A stretch of DNA of 8,431 nucleotides from Chthonomonas sp035294165 (lineage in GTDB: Bacteria > Armatimonadota > Chthonomonadetes > Chthonomonadales > Chthonomonadaceae), in NCBI RefSeq assembly GCF_035294165.1, contig NZ_DATGLN010000002.1, positions 1 through 8,431 of the forward strand, read 5' to 3'. The translations under genes were made by a program, and so were the position numbers. How positions within the stretch are numbered: the first letter of the stretch is position 1; the number at the start of each line of letters is the position of its first letter. Shown in pieces: positions 1 to 7,825 of the stretch. A model generated the notes under the pieces. That model had not been told where the DNA came from. It searched no databases and saw only the letters and a list, made by a program, of their open reading frames with translations.

Positions 1-2520
1 TCACCGCTCCCCGATAACGCCTTTTGTGCCTTCCATAGTGCCGAAAGCCCAGTCCCCATCGGCAACGCCCCAGTCGTTACCGAAAAAGCCTGCTGCCAAA
101 ATGCCTTCCAAGCCCTTTGTTAGCATCTGTGCGCTCAGCACCGTGGCATCCGGCCAGGCAACCCCGGAAAGAAAAACAGGCAGTCGCTGCAAAAGCCGCA
201 AGCCCACAGGGCCGGTGGCAGCAACAGCCGCCACCGAGGCCACCGCGCTGCCGGGACGCGGTCGCACAAACAGACAGGCCAGATCATCGCCTCTCCAGAC
301 ATGCCCTTCCATGCGCACCTCGCCCTCGGTTACCTGTAGAGGGCTATCCCCCAAAAGCGCCTGCCAGGCGCCATTGGTCTGCGCGTTCCCATACAGAATC
401 ACGCTGCGGTTCGGCTCGACAGAGGGATGAAACTCCGTGTCCGGTACCACGTCCACCGATCCATTGCCGCGATACCAAAACGTTTCCGCATCAAATCGCG
501 CTTTGGCATAAAGCGAAGCGTTCTCCGCCGGCGTTCCGTGTGTGCCGTAAACGAAAACCATGTTGTGATCGAAGACCTCCTTAAAAGGCCCATAACGCAG
601 AGGATTTTTGTCGGCAAGCCTCGGCGCCCCTCCAACACGCCATCGGGTTGCGGCACGATAAAGGAAAAGCGTGCCGCCCGACGGCCACGGAATCGATTCG
701 AGCTTTTGATCATCCAGCTCCACCATCACCGCTTTGCCAGGAGTCAGAACCCGGTCAAGCGCCAAACAGAGGCAGGCCACGTTGTCGGTTGTCCCCACAA
801 ACTGCCGCAGGCCGGGGTTCACCAACATCTGCACCGAAGACGGCTGTAGGGCGTGCTGCTGCTGCTCGATAGCCAGCCATTCATCCCGAGACGAAATGCC
901 CGGGTTTAGAGTGGTGAACGAGATGCGCCTCACCCCATCTACCGGTGGCAGCGCATGATGGGCAAAAAAGTCGAACAAAGGCGCCCAATCCTCACAGTCG
1001 GCCCCCGGCTCCGGCGAAATATCCCACCAGTGCCCCACCCCTGGCTGCTCATGGTAGCGGAAGTCTTTATGAAATGTAGCGAGGTACTTCACCATATCCC
1101 GCGCCTCAGTTACCGGCACCGTCGTATCATCTGCACCGTGTAGAATATAGACGCCCTCCTGAGCGTAGTTATGGCCCAGTAACAGCGTGTCGCTTACGTT
1201 ATTGGCACGGTTCAGCATAGCGCCGATAGGGTTCTCGTTTGGATAGCGCGGCAGATGCACGTAGCTGAAAAAGCTGCACCATCCCGAACAAGGCCCTATG
1301 GCGGCAAACTTTTCCGGGAACCAGGCGCCGATCTGCCACGTGCCGTGCCCGCCCATAGAGTGCCCCGTTAAATAGACCCGCTCCGGGTCGTACGGCAGCG
1401 TGCGCTCCGCATCGGCCAACACCTCCAGCGCATCCATACGCCCCCAATCCTCCCAATCAAAGCCGAACGGGCGGCGGTTCGTGGGTGCCACCAACGTCGC
1501 CCATGGTTTCGACTCGTAGGCGTCCGCCTGCCCAATCGCCTCCACGCCGGCCCCATGTAAAGTCAACACCAACGCCGGCAAAGCTTTCGGTCCCGGCAGA
1601 GGGTTCGCGGGGTTAACGGCGTAGTACTGCACGCTGCCGTCTATGCCGCTGCGAAAGGTGACCTTATAGGTTTGATGGGGCTGACGTACCCGCAGAGCAA
1701 GTGTCGTTTTATCCAACACCGTGTGGCCATCTTCTGCCAGCAACATCACCTTTAACGGCACGTTGCCCTCCTTTGCAAACGCCGACGCCCCGATGCGAAA
1801 CCCTACTTTGCGCACGCTTAACGGCGAGAGTATGGGCACCATCGTCTCAACGGCTTTTCCACGCCCTACAGCAACGACTAACCGAAGGCCCTTTCGCTCC
1901 TGCTCGGTCGCATTCTGCAACACCAAAGCGCCCCATACCGCGGCTTTGTGCCCGACAAGGAGATCGGGTAAGGTGGCGTCGGAGGGATCGAGCATCACCG
2001 CCGAACGAGGCGGCGTAAGCTGAACCTTCAGCGTGTCGCTTGTGCAAAGGAAGAGAAGGTCGTTTCTGCCGCGCTGCAGCGCAACCGGTAAATGAACGAT
2101 CCCGCTCTCGTAGGGATCCCCTGGAAAAGGAACGCCGTTCACATAGACCATGGCGTCGCCCGTTGCCGAAAGGATAGCGATTTGAGGTTTTTGGCACTCC
2201 ACCACGAGGTCGGCATAGCCGCCTCGAAGTCCTTTTCGAGACAGAGTGCCCCTCTCGTCTACCGAGGCCTGCTGCCAAACCTTCACCGAGCCATCCGGCA
2301 AAGTGACGGTCTCGCCTGCCGTCGGCTTTACCGGCTTACCGGCCACGATCTCCGATTCGAGCGCATCCGTATGCACGATCGAGCGCCCGTAATGGCCTAC
2401 GGGGCCTAGAGTAAACGCCTGCGAGATCGTCAGACCTTCCGCTTTTGCTACGAGTGGGCAGCAAAGCATGAGAAGCAACCAAAGGAGGGGGAATAGTTCA
2501 AAGGGAGATGTTTTGTGCAT
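1..2520 (-). CDS. Secreted multidomain alpha/beta-hydrolase (prolyl-oligopeptidase / carbohydrate-esterase type)
   Basis: Probably a secreted serine esterase or peptidase-like hydrolase acting on plant polysaccharide or its acyl groups. The protein has 839 residues counted from the ATG at 2518-2520. A Sec-type signal peptide (hydrophobic LLWLLLMLCCPLV, then AKA before EG) covers about residues 1-28. A beta-rich N-terminal region runs to about 290 and the hydrolase domain covers about 295-530. It shows an oxyanion-type HGAG (322-325), the nucleophile elbow GHSMGG with Ser388, an acidic candidate in HGADD (461-465) and His497 in GVGHWW, so a full Ser-Asp-His triad is visible. About 300 further residues follow, including a part reading VFVYGTHGTP and NRSVILYGNAQTN, as seen downstream of the hydrolase domain in large predicted esterases/peptidases of this group. 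Both stop codon (TGA, 1-3) and start lie in the window. A GTG seven codons upstream (2539-2541) is in frame but has no Shine-Dalgarno sequence. The neighbouring GH3 gene suggests a xylan or glycan esterase; true peptidase activity is not excluded. Confidence 0.88.
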   Translation of the reverse strand: MHKTSPFELFPLLWLLLMLCCPLVAKAEGLTISQAFTLGPVGHYGRSIVHTDALESEIVAGKPVKPTAGETVTLPDGSVKVWQQASVDERGTLSRKGLRGGYADLVVECQKPQIAILSATGDAMVYVNGVPFPGDPYESGIVHLPVALQRGRNDLLFLCTSDTLKVQLTPPRSAVMLDPSDATLPDLLVGHKAAVWGALVLQNATEQERKGLRLVVAVGRGKAVETMVPILSPLSVRKVGFRIGASAFAKEGNVPLKVMLLAEDGHTVLDKTTLALRVRQPHQTYKVTFRSGIDGSVQYYAVNPANPLPGPKALPALVLTLHGAGVEAIGQADAYESKPWATLVAPTNRRPFGFDWEDWGRMDALEVLADAERTLPYDPERVYLTGHSMGGHGTWQIGAWFPEKFAAIGPCSGWCSFFSYVHLPRYPNENPIGAMLNRANNVSDTLLLGHNYAQEGVYILHGADDTTVPVTEARDMVKYLATFHKDFRYHEQPGVGHWWDISPEPGADCEDWAPLFDFFAHHALPPVDGVRRISFTTLNPGISSRDEWLAIEQQQHALQPSSVQMLVNPGLRQFVGTTDNVACLCLALDRVLTPGKAVMVELDDQKLESIPWPSGGTLFLYRAATRWRVGGAPRLADKNPLRYGPFKEVFDHNMVFVYGTHGTPAENASLYAKARFDAETFWYRGNGSVDVVPDTEFHPSVEPNRSVILYGNAQTNGAWQALLGDSPLQVTEGEVRMEGHVWRGDDLACLFVRPRPGSAVASVAAVAATGPVGLRLLQRLPVFLSGVAWPDATVLSAQMLTKGLEGILAAGFFGNDWGVADGDWAFGTMEGTKGVIGER

Positions 2521-2528
2521 CCACGAAT

Positions 2529-2534
2529 TCCTTT
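2529..2534 (-). promoter_or_regulatory. Ribosome binding site that decides the esterase start
   Basis: On the minus strand AAAGGA lies 8 nt upstream of the ATG at 2518-2520. The alternative in-frame GTG at 2539-2541 is preceded by TACGCGCCTAG, which has no purine-rich site. The shorter protein also places the signal peptide right at the N-terminus, which favours the ATG. Confidence 0.7.
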
Positions 2535-2572
2535 CCAGCACCTAGGCGCGTATGCATTCGAGGTGTCTCTTT

Positions 2573-2600
2573 ATCCTACCTCACGCGGGGTATTTGTCAA
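2573..2600 (-). promoter_or_regulatory. Sigma70-like promoter of the esterase gene
   Basis: Read on the minus strand, a perfect -35 box TTGACA (2595-2600) is followed after 16 bp by TAGGAT (2573-2578), a 4/6 match to the -10 consensus. Transcription would start near 2566, giving a leader of about 45 nt before the ATG at 2520 that includes the AAAGGA ribosome site. This is the clearest promoter in the window. It rests on consensus matching only. Confidence 0.6.
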
Positions 2601-2783
2601 TACTACGGCAGAATAAAACGGTTGTAGCCCACTTAGGGCTTTATTATCTCATCTCTCATTCTTCGATTACTTAAGCATACCAAACCATTGTTCATCAAAA
2701 CAGTGCACCGATAGGCAGGAATCGAGCGCCAAAACAGGGAATTTTGATGTGTGCAAGCGAACTCTACATTGCCAAACTGTTTT
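2601..2783. other. Divergent intergenic region upstream of GH3; promoter not resolved
   Basis: This AT-richer stretch should hold the GH3 promoter and any operator, but I see no convincing -35/-10 pair on the plus strand. The best -10-like box is TATTAT (2642-2647). The TTGTAG before it (2622-2627) is only 14 bp away, which is too close. An 8-bp inverted repeat, CATCAAAA (2693-2700) with TTTTGATG (2742-2749), could be a regulator site or the base of an RNA stem. AAAACAG also occurs twice, at 2697-2703 and 2731-2737. No convincing small gene is seen. Confidence 0.35.
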
Positions 2784-2790
2784 AAGGAGA
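2784..2790 (+). promoter_or_regulatory. Ribosome binding site that decides the GH3 start
   Basis: AAGGAGA sits 5 nt before the ATG at 2796 and is the strongest Shine-Dalgarno match in the window. An in-frame GTG at 2751 would add 15 residues in front of the Tat leader and would place this site inside the coding region. The ATG at 2796 is therefore preferred. Confidence 0.85.
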
Positions 2791-2795
2791 AAGTC

Positions 2796-5408
2796 ATGGG
2801 CAAAACAAAGCGTTCTCTCAAGGTGAACCGACGCGATTTCCTCACACTTGGAGCCGCAACCCTGCTCGCAACCATTAGCCTTCCTGACGGCGACCTGCTG
2901 GCCTTCGCGCAAAGCGTTAGAGAAAAAGACCTAGTTTACGGCATACGCCGGCAGCGATTCGAGTGGGCACAAAAACAGGCCGCCGCCCTGGTGGCCCAGA
3001 TGACGCGCGAGGAGAAAATAAGCCAGGTGGGCAACAATGTGCCGGCCATTCCGCGCTTAGGCCTGCCGGCCTATAACTACTACTCCGGCGAAGCCCTTCA
3101 CGGCCTCGTTCGGGGCGGCCCCGTCACCTCTTTCCCCCTCCCGCTCGCCCTCGCCAACACCTGGAATCCCGAACTGCAGTACCAAGTCTATATGGCGGTC
3201 TCCGATGAGGCCCGCGCCTACCATAATCGCGACGGCATTGGCCTGGCCTACTACTCTCCACAAACCGTCAACACGGCCAAAGACCCCCGCTGGGGGCGCA
3301 TTGAGGAAACGTTAGGGGAAGACCCCCATCTCATGAGCCTCATGGCGGTGCAGGCGGTTCGTGGCATGCAGGGCGATGACCCCAACTACCTCAAAACCGT
3401 GGCCTGCGCCAAACACTACATTGCCAACGAAACCGACAACGACCGCACCGCCGTATCGGAAACGGTAGACCCCCGCAGTTTCTGGGAGTACTACGCCCGC
3501 CCCTTCTACGCCTGCGTGGTGGATGGCAAGGTGTTCTCCGTAATGGGCGCCTACAATGCAGTCAACGGCATTCCCTGCTGTGCCGATAAGAACCTCCTCA
3601 CCGGCATTCTGCGCGACCGCTGGGGCTTTAAAGGCTATGTTACCTCCGACTGCGACGCCATCTACAACATTTACGACCCCCATCACTACGCCTCTTCGTT
3701 GGCGGAGGCCTGCGCCATGGGCATCAAAGCCGGCTGCGATCTCGATTGCGGCGATACCTATCCGCGCCATCTCGGTGAGGCTTTCGACCAGCACCTGCTC
3801 GAGGAGAGCGACCTCGACAAAGCCGTCACGCGCCTCCTCACAGCCCGCTTTCTTTTCGGCGACCTCGACCCCGAGCCGAAATGCCCCTACAACAAAATTC
3901 CCTTCAGCGTGGTGGACTCGCCTAAGCACCGTGCCCTCGCCCTCGAAGCTGCTCGTCAATCCATCGTGCTCCTCAAAAACGACGGCATCCTTCCGTTGAA
4001 CAAATCCGCCCTAAAGTCGGTGGCGGTTATCGGGCCTACGGCGGCTATCGCCCACTTGGGTGGTTACAGCGGCGCGCCCTTCCTTCGCATCTCTCCTCTC
4101 AGCGGCATCGCGCAAGCCCTCGGCATCGGCATCCATTTCGATGAGGTTTTTGCCTATCAAGCCGTTCGCCTCGAAGGAGGGCCTCAGCTCGAATCCTCTG
4201 TCGAGCAGGGAGGTACCGACATCGGCTTCATCAAAAACGGCTCATGGGTGGAGTTTCCCGCCGCCAACTTCACCGGCAAAAACGAGATCGAGGTTCGGGT
4301 CGCCAGCGACACCCAAGGCGGCACCATCGAGATACATCTCGACCGCCTCAACGGCCCCCTACTCTGCTCCCTCAAGGTGCCGCACACCGGCGGCTGGCAA
4401 AACTGGATTAGCCTTAAGGCGCCTACCAATGGGGTTACAGGCAGCCACAAGCTCTTCTTCCTCTTTAAGGGCGGCGATGGCTATCTGCTAAACGTGGCGT
4501 GGTACCGGCTCAACCCGCCCTCTCCGCCGGAAATCCACAATCCCAACGGCATCGCCCTTACCTACCATCAGGGCTGCACCATCACCGGCCCTCGCAACGA
4601 CGCCATGTTCCAAGAGGCCGTTGAAGCCGCACGTCAGGCCGATGTGGCCATCGTTGTGGCCGGCGTGAACCAGGAGGTAGATGCCGAGGGGCACGACCGA
4701 GACGATATTCGCCTCACCGGAGCACAGCACGACCTCATTCAGGCGGTCTACCAGGCCAACCCGAAGACCATTCTCATCCTCTCTACCAATGCCCCTGTGG
4801 CGGTTACCTGGGAGCAGGAGAACCTGCCGGCCATTGTGGCAGCCATCTTTGCCGGCCAGGCCCAAGGCACGGCCATTGCGGACGTGCTCTTCGGCAACTA
4901 CAACCCCAGCGGCAAGCTCGCCACCACTTGGTACAAAAGCGTGGAAGACCTGCCCGACTTCCACGACTTCGACATCACCAAGCGCACCTACATGTACTTT
5001 GAGGGCGAGCCGCTCTACCCCTTCGGCTACGGACTCAGCTATACCACCTTCCAAATCGGCAACGTCCAGGTGTCCCATCCCCGCCTCACCTCAGGTGGCT
5101 CCATCACCGTATCGGTAGAGGTTACCAACACCGGCAAGCGGGCAGGCACCGAGGTGGTACAGCTCTACGTTCGACCGCCCAAATCGCCCGTGAAGCGGCC
5201 CAACAAACAGTTAGTGGACTTCAAGCGGGTGGAGTTGCGCCCGGGAGAGACCAAGCGCGTGGAGTTGCGCCTTCCCTACGAATCGCCCGCACTCTGGTAT
5301 TGGGATGTCGCTCAGTCTAAATTCGTGCTGCAGCCCGGCACCGTCACGCTTATGGTCGGTAACTCCTCCGCCCATATCGCCCACACCGCTACCATCGAAC
5401 TAGTCTGA
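2796..5408 (+). CDS. Tat-exported GH3 beta-xylosidase-like enzyme with inserted CBM6
   Basis: A family 3 glycoside hydrolase of 870 residues that removes sugars from the non-reducing ends of oligosaccharides by a retaining mechanism outside the cytoplasm. The leader has a twin-arginine motif (NRRDFLTL, Arg12-Arg13), a hydrophobic stretch and a likely AFA cleavage site near residue 38. The TIM barrel (about 55-355) shows DPRWGR (163-168), KHY (206-208) and VTSDCDAI with nucleophile Asp285. This form, together with GCDLDCG, fits the beta-xylosidase/alpha-L-arabinofuranosidase branch better than the glucosidase SDW form. The second catalytic domain starts near 377, is interrupted at about 445-573 by a CBM6 (GFIKNGSWVEF, GGTIEIHLD, GGWQNW, FKGGDGYLLNVAWYRL), then resumes with acid/base candidate Glu631 in AEGHDRDD. 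A fibronectin III-like domain (about 755-870) ends the protein. The gene is divergent from the esterase gene. Exact substrate (xyloside, arabinoside or glucoside) cannot be fixed from sequence alone. Confidence 0.96.
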   Translation: MGKTKRSLKVNRRDFLTLGAATLLATISLPDGDLLAFAQSVREKDLVYGIRRQRFEWAQKQAAALVAQMTREEKISQVGNNVPAIPRLGLPAYNYYSGEALHGLVRGGPVTSFPLPLALANTWNPELQYQVYMAVSDEARAYHNRDGIGLAYYSPQTVNTAKDPRWGRIEETLGEDPHLMSLMAVQAVRGMQGDDPNYLKTVACAKHYIANETDNDRTAVSETVDPRSFWEYYARPFYACVVDGKVFSVMGAYNAVNGIPCCADKNLLTGILRDRWGFKGYVTSDCDAIYNIYDPHHYASSLAEACAMGIKAGCDLDCGDTYPRHLGEAFDQHLLEESDLDKAVTRLLTARFLFGDLDPEPKCPYNKIPFSVVDSPKHRALALEAARQSIVLLKNDGILPLNKSALKSVAVIGPTAAIAHLGGYSGAPFLRISPLSGIAQALGIGIHFDEVFAYQAVRLEGGPQLESSVEQGGTDIGFIKNGSWVEFPAANFTGKNEIEVRVASDTQGGTIEIHLDRLNGPLLCSLKVPHTGGWQNWISLKAPTNGVTGSHKLFFLFKGGDGYLLNVAWYRLNPPSPPEIHNPNGIALTYHQGCTITGPRNDAMFQEAVEAARQADVAIVVAGVNQEVDAEGHDRDDIRLTGAQHDLIQAVYQANPKTILILSTNAPVAVTWEQENLPAIVAAIFAGQAQGTAIADVLFGNYNPSGKLATTWYKSVEDLPDFHDFDITKRTYMYFEGEPLYPFGYGLSYTTFQIGNVQVSHPRLTSGGSITVSVEVTNTGKRAGTEVVQLYVRPPKSPVKRPNKQLVDFKRVELRPGETKRVELRLPYESPALWYWDVAQSKFVLQPGTVTLMVGNSSAHIAHTATIELV

Positions 5409-5415
5409 AATGGCT

Positions 5416-5441
5416 CCCCGCTCATCTGATGATGAGCGGGG
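5416..5441 (+). terminator. Hairpin after the GH3 stop codon, possible terminator
   Basis: CCCCGCTCATC (5416-5426) pairs perfectly over 11 bp with GATGAGCGGGG (5431-5441) around a TGAT loop, beginning 8 nt after the GH3 stop. No U-tract follows on either strand (TTCCCC on plus, AGCCATTTC on minus), so it is not a canonical intrinsic terminator. It may stop or pause transcripts from both converging genes, or protect the GH3 mRNA 3' end. Confidence 0.55.
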
Positions 5442-5508
5442 TTCCCCACAAAGCCCATGTAGGGAAATCGCCGGCAAGGCACCGCCGCCTAAGGAAGGCA
5501 GCACAGGC

Positions 5509-7740
5509 CTACAGCTTCACCTTCACCACATGCCCCTCGGCGGCGTTGGGGAAGCGCAGATGAAGGAGATGAAGCGTCGGCTCCCATGCCCAATCGCTCT
5601 CAGACAGCGGCTGACCGTCCACGACTATCTGCTTGGGGCGGTGAGGGAATCGCACACAAACGACCGCAGTGGTGCCCTCCGGCCCTTCCGCATAAAAGTG
5701 AAACCACCCCTCCGCCTCACCGGCACCCAATATTTTGCAGGCCCCGGCAAGGACCTTCGGGCCGGACGTGCCTTGCCCCGCGCGATCCACATCCAACAGC
5801 AGATGCCGACTGCCCGGCGTCAACACCACCCTGTTCACCAAGGCCAGATGGGGGTCGAAAAGATCGAGGAAATGCCCCTCCAGCACATGCGGCGGTTCCG
5901 GTAGCGACTCGTCTAGCCCCGCCGCCACCACATACGGCCCTCGCCGCAACACAATGTAGTTCGTGGCACGATAGGCCAAATGGGCTGCCTTGCAGGCGCG
6001 CTCTAGCACCACCTGGAAACGCGCACTGCCGTCCGCCGAATGGGTCAGCGCCGCCGGGCTTTGACGCCACCAGATCAACGCCCCCTTCCCTACATGGCGA
6101 ACGGGTGTGAGCTGCGGGTCTGCAAGCACCGTGTCGGACACTCCCTTATAGGAGACCCCAAGCCGGTCGAAAAGCGCCTCACGCGGGGTCGCATAATGCA
6201 GCCCGCCCTCGTTCCACCAAAAGTGAATGGCATTGTAAGGGTCGTCGTCGTTGTCCACGAAGACCAGCACTCCCCCCGACTGAACCCACTTGGCAAGCGC
6301 CTCATGGACATCGGCAGAGAGGGGCTTCATGCCCTCATAGGTCATAAACAGCACGCGATAGGGGCTGAGCGCCCCCTTGCGACCGCAGGTCTCTAACTGC
6401 ACCGGAGCGGCCGGCATGCCGCGCTTCAACAGTGGCAAGGCCAAACCGAAGAAAGAGCCAAGATGGTCATCGGAGGAGACCGGCTCGCCGCGCTCAAACA
6501 TCATGGTATCCGATACCATCACCCCAAGGCCCTGCGTGCCACAATCCCAATGCACATCGGGCTGTTTCATATCGTTCATTGCGTTGATTACCGTTAGCAA
6601 CTCGGTGGCATAGGGCTGAGGGATCGGCACGCGCTCCTCCGGCTGCCCTGCCGGCCTCTGCTGGGCCGACAGCAGAGGATATTTCCCGTGCCAAACGCGC
6701 TCGGGCCAGGGCATCACCTCATAGCGCCAAACCTGCGGCCACATCAGCGAGGCGGTCACGGTGGCCTCCCAGTTCTTCTGATAGTCATCCCACGAGTGGT
6801 TGGGGTCGTCCTCCACCGGGTCGTTCAAAAACCATACGCGCCCCCCGCCGGCCCGCACCACGTTCATCATGGCGCCGTACTCAAAAAACGCCGTCTCAAA
6901 AGTTCTCTCGCGCAGCACCCCGTCGTAGTTATTGGGCGTGCGCGCCGTCCCCGTCCATACCTGCGCGATGTAGCCGTCCGCCCCCACCAAGCGAAGGCTG
7001 GATTCGGGGCTTACAATGCGCCAGTGCGCGTAGTTGATAAGGCTATGCGTGGGCACATAGCACCTAATCTGCTTGCCGGTGCGCCTGTTGTAGGCGTGCA
7101 CATAGTCGAATATCTGTTTCAAAGCGCGACGATAAAGATAGTACTTCAACAAGGAAGCGCGAAACTGGGCGTCCGGGCTGCTGTGTGGAGGCACCCAAGG
7201 GGTTTTATAGTAGTCTTGCCACTCCCTCTTAAACCCTGCACTGTAGCCGGCACGAACCCAAAACTCCGGCTCCTCCAAAAAGATCGACTCGGCGCCGGCA
7301 TCCAGGGCGCGTTGCACCCCCAAACAGAGAAACTTGCCGTAGTTTTTGCCGGGGCACATGTAGTACACATCGCCACCATGGGATATCACGTTCCCGTAGC
7401 GATCGGTCTGCGCCTCATCCACATGGTTAACGCCATCAAAACGGCCGTAAAGGTAGTCTTGGTAGTTCCCCCACGACACGCCCGTCATCACCCCCACACG
7501 ATAGCCCTGCGCTTTCCACTCCGCAATGCGGACGCCGATATCGGGTCCAACCCCATAACAGAGGGCCAAGTCGGAACCCAACTGCAGCCCAGGGTCCCAA
7601 TGCGCTCCCGTCTGGAAACAGGTGCGCTCCTCTTTCTGCAAAGGGTCTGAGGGGCGCGTTGCAGAGCCGGTCGGCATCTGCGCCATAAGCAAAACGATTC
7701 CACCCACCATCAAACTTAGTAGCGGAAAACCAGAGACCAT
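5509..7740 (-). CDS. Secreted putative glycoside hydrolase of unrecognised family (TIM barrel + GATase-like domain)
   Basis: I do not recognise a named family. The 743-residue protein starts with a hydrophobic segment (LLSLMVGGIVLLMA, residues 7-20) typical of a Sec signal, with cleavage plausible around 22-28. Residues of about 40-350 are rich in Trp and Tyr and look like a TIM barrel: GYRVGVMTGVSWGNYQDY (79-96), SIFLEEPEFW (152-161, acidic Glu156, Glu157 and Glu159 after a beta-strand) and VWFLNDPVEDDP (302-313). Residues of about 455-530 (YRVLFMTYEG, then LAKWVQSGGVLVFVDN) resemble the class I glutamine-amidotransferase-like fold that follows the barrel in GH42-type enzymes. The rest is beta-rich, as in C-terminal beta-sandwiches of glycosidases. 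The start is ATG at 7738-7740 with TTAAGGAG 10 nt upstream; the stop is TAG at 5509-5511. It converges with the GH3 gene, leaving a 100-nt gap. Being a coding gene is secure; hydrolase activity is inferred from fold-like features and context. Confidence 0.85.
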   Translation of the reverse strand: MVSGFPLLSLMVGGIVLLMAQMPTGSATRPSDPLQKEERTCFQTGAHWDPGLQLGSDLALCYGVGPDIGVRIAEWKAQGYRVGVMTGVSWGNYQDYLYGRFDGVNHVDEAQTDRYGNVISHGGDVYYMCPGKNYGKFLCLGVQRALDAGAESIFLEEPEFWVRAGYSAGFKREWQDYYKTPWVPPHSSPDAQFRASLLKYYLYRRALKQIFDYVHAYNRRTGKQIRCYVPTHSLINYAHWRIVSPESSLRLVGADGYIAQVWTGTARTPNNYDGVLRERTFETAFFEYGAMMNVVRAGGGRVWFLNDPVEDDPNHSWDDYQKNWEATVTASLMWPQVWRYEVMPWPERVWHGKYPLLSAQQRPAGQPEERVPIPQPYATELLTVINAMNDMKQPDVHWDCGTQGLGVMVSDTMMFERGEPVSSDDHLGSFFGLALPLLKRGMPAAPVQLETCGRKGALSPYRVLFMTYEGMKPLSADVHEALAKWVQSGGVLVFVDNDDDPYNAIHFWWNEGGLHYATPREALFDRLGVSYKGVSDTVLADPQLTPVRHVGKGALIWWRQSPAALTHSADGSARFQVVLERACKAAHLAYRATNYIVLRRGPYVVAAGLDESLPEPPHVLEGHFLDLFDPHLALVNRVVLTPGSRHLLLDVDRAGQGTSGPKVLAGACKILGAGEAEGWFHFYAEGPEGTTAVVCVRFPHRPKQIVVDGQPLSESDWAWEPTLHLLHLRFPNAAEGHVVKVKL

Positions 7741-7750
7741 CGGCTGAAAA

Positions 7751-7758
7751 CTCCTTAA
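7751..7758 (-). promoter_or_regulatory. Ribosome binding site of the putative hydrolase
   Basis: On the minus strand TTAAGGAG lies 10 nt before the ATG at 7740. The spacing is slightly long but the match is strong, and it supports the ATG immediately before the signal-peptide-like segment. No clear promoter was found further upstream. Confidence 0.65.
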
Positions 7759-7825
7759 AAATCGTTGAGAGGTTTCTCTATTTCTGCAGCAAGTAGAGGC
7801 GTTCTTTTAGTTTACCCTCCATGCC

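Noticed and set aside
2521..2541. GTG start giving a 7-residue longer esterase
   Set aside because: No Shine-Dalgarno precedes it, whereas AAAGGA is well placed for the ATG at 2518-2520.
2751..2795. GTG start giving a 15-residue longer GH3 protein
   Set aside because: The AAGGAGA site at 2784-2790 lies inside this extension and points to the ATG at 2796, which also puts the Tat motif at its usual distance from the N-terminus.
3312..3959. Minus-strand open frame of 215 codons inside the GH3 gene
   Set aside because: It is antisense to the conserved GH3 catalytic domain. Its Gly/Val/Ala-rich translation is what the reverse strand of C-ending codons gives.
4488..5078. Minus-strand open frame of 196 codons inside the GH3 gene
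   Set aside because: Same shadow effect opposite the second GH3 domain; no independent ribosome site or motif was seen.
6688..7650. Plus-strand open frame of 320 codons opposite the putative hydrolase gene
   Set aside because: It lies fully antisense to a gene with signal peptide, ribosome site and plausible domains. Its translation is rich in Pro, His, Arg and Val without any recognisable motif.
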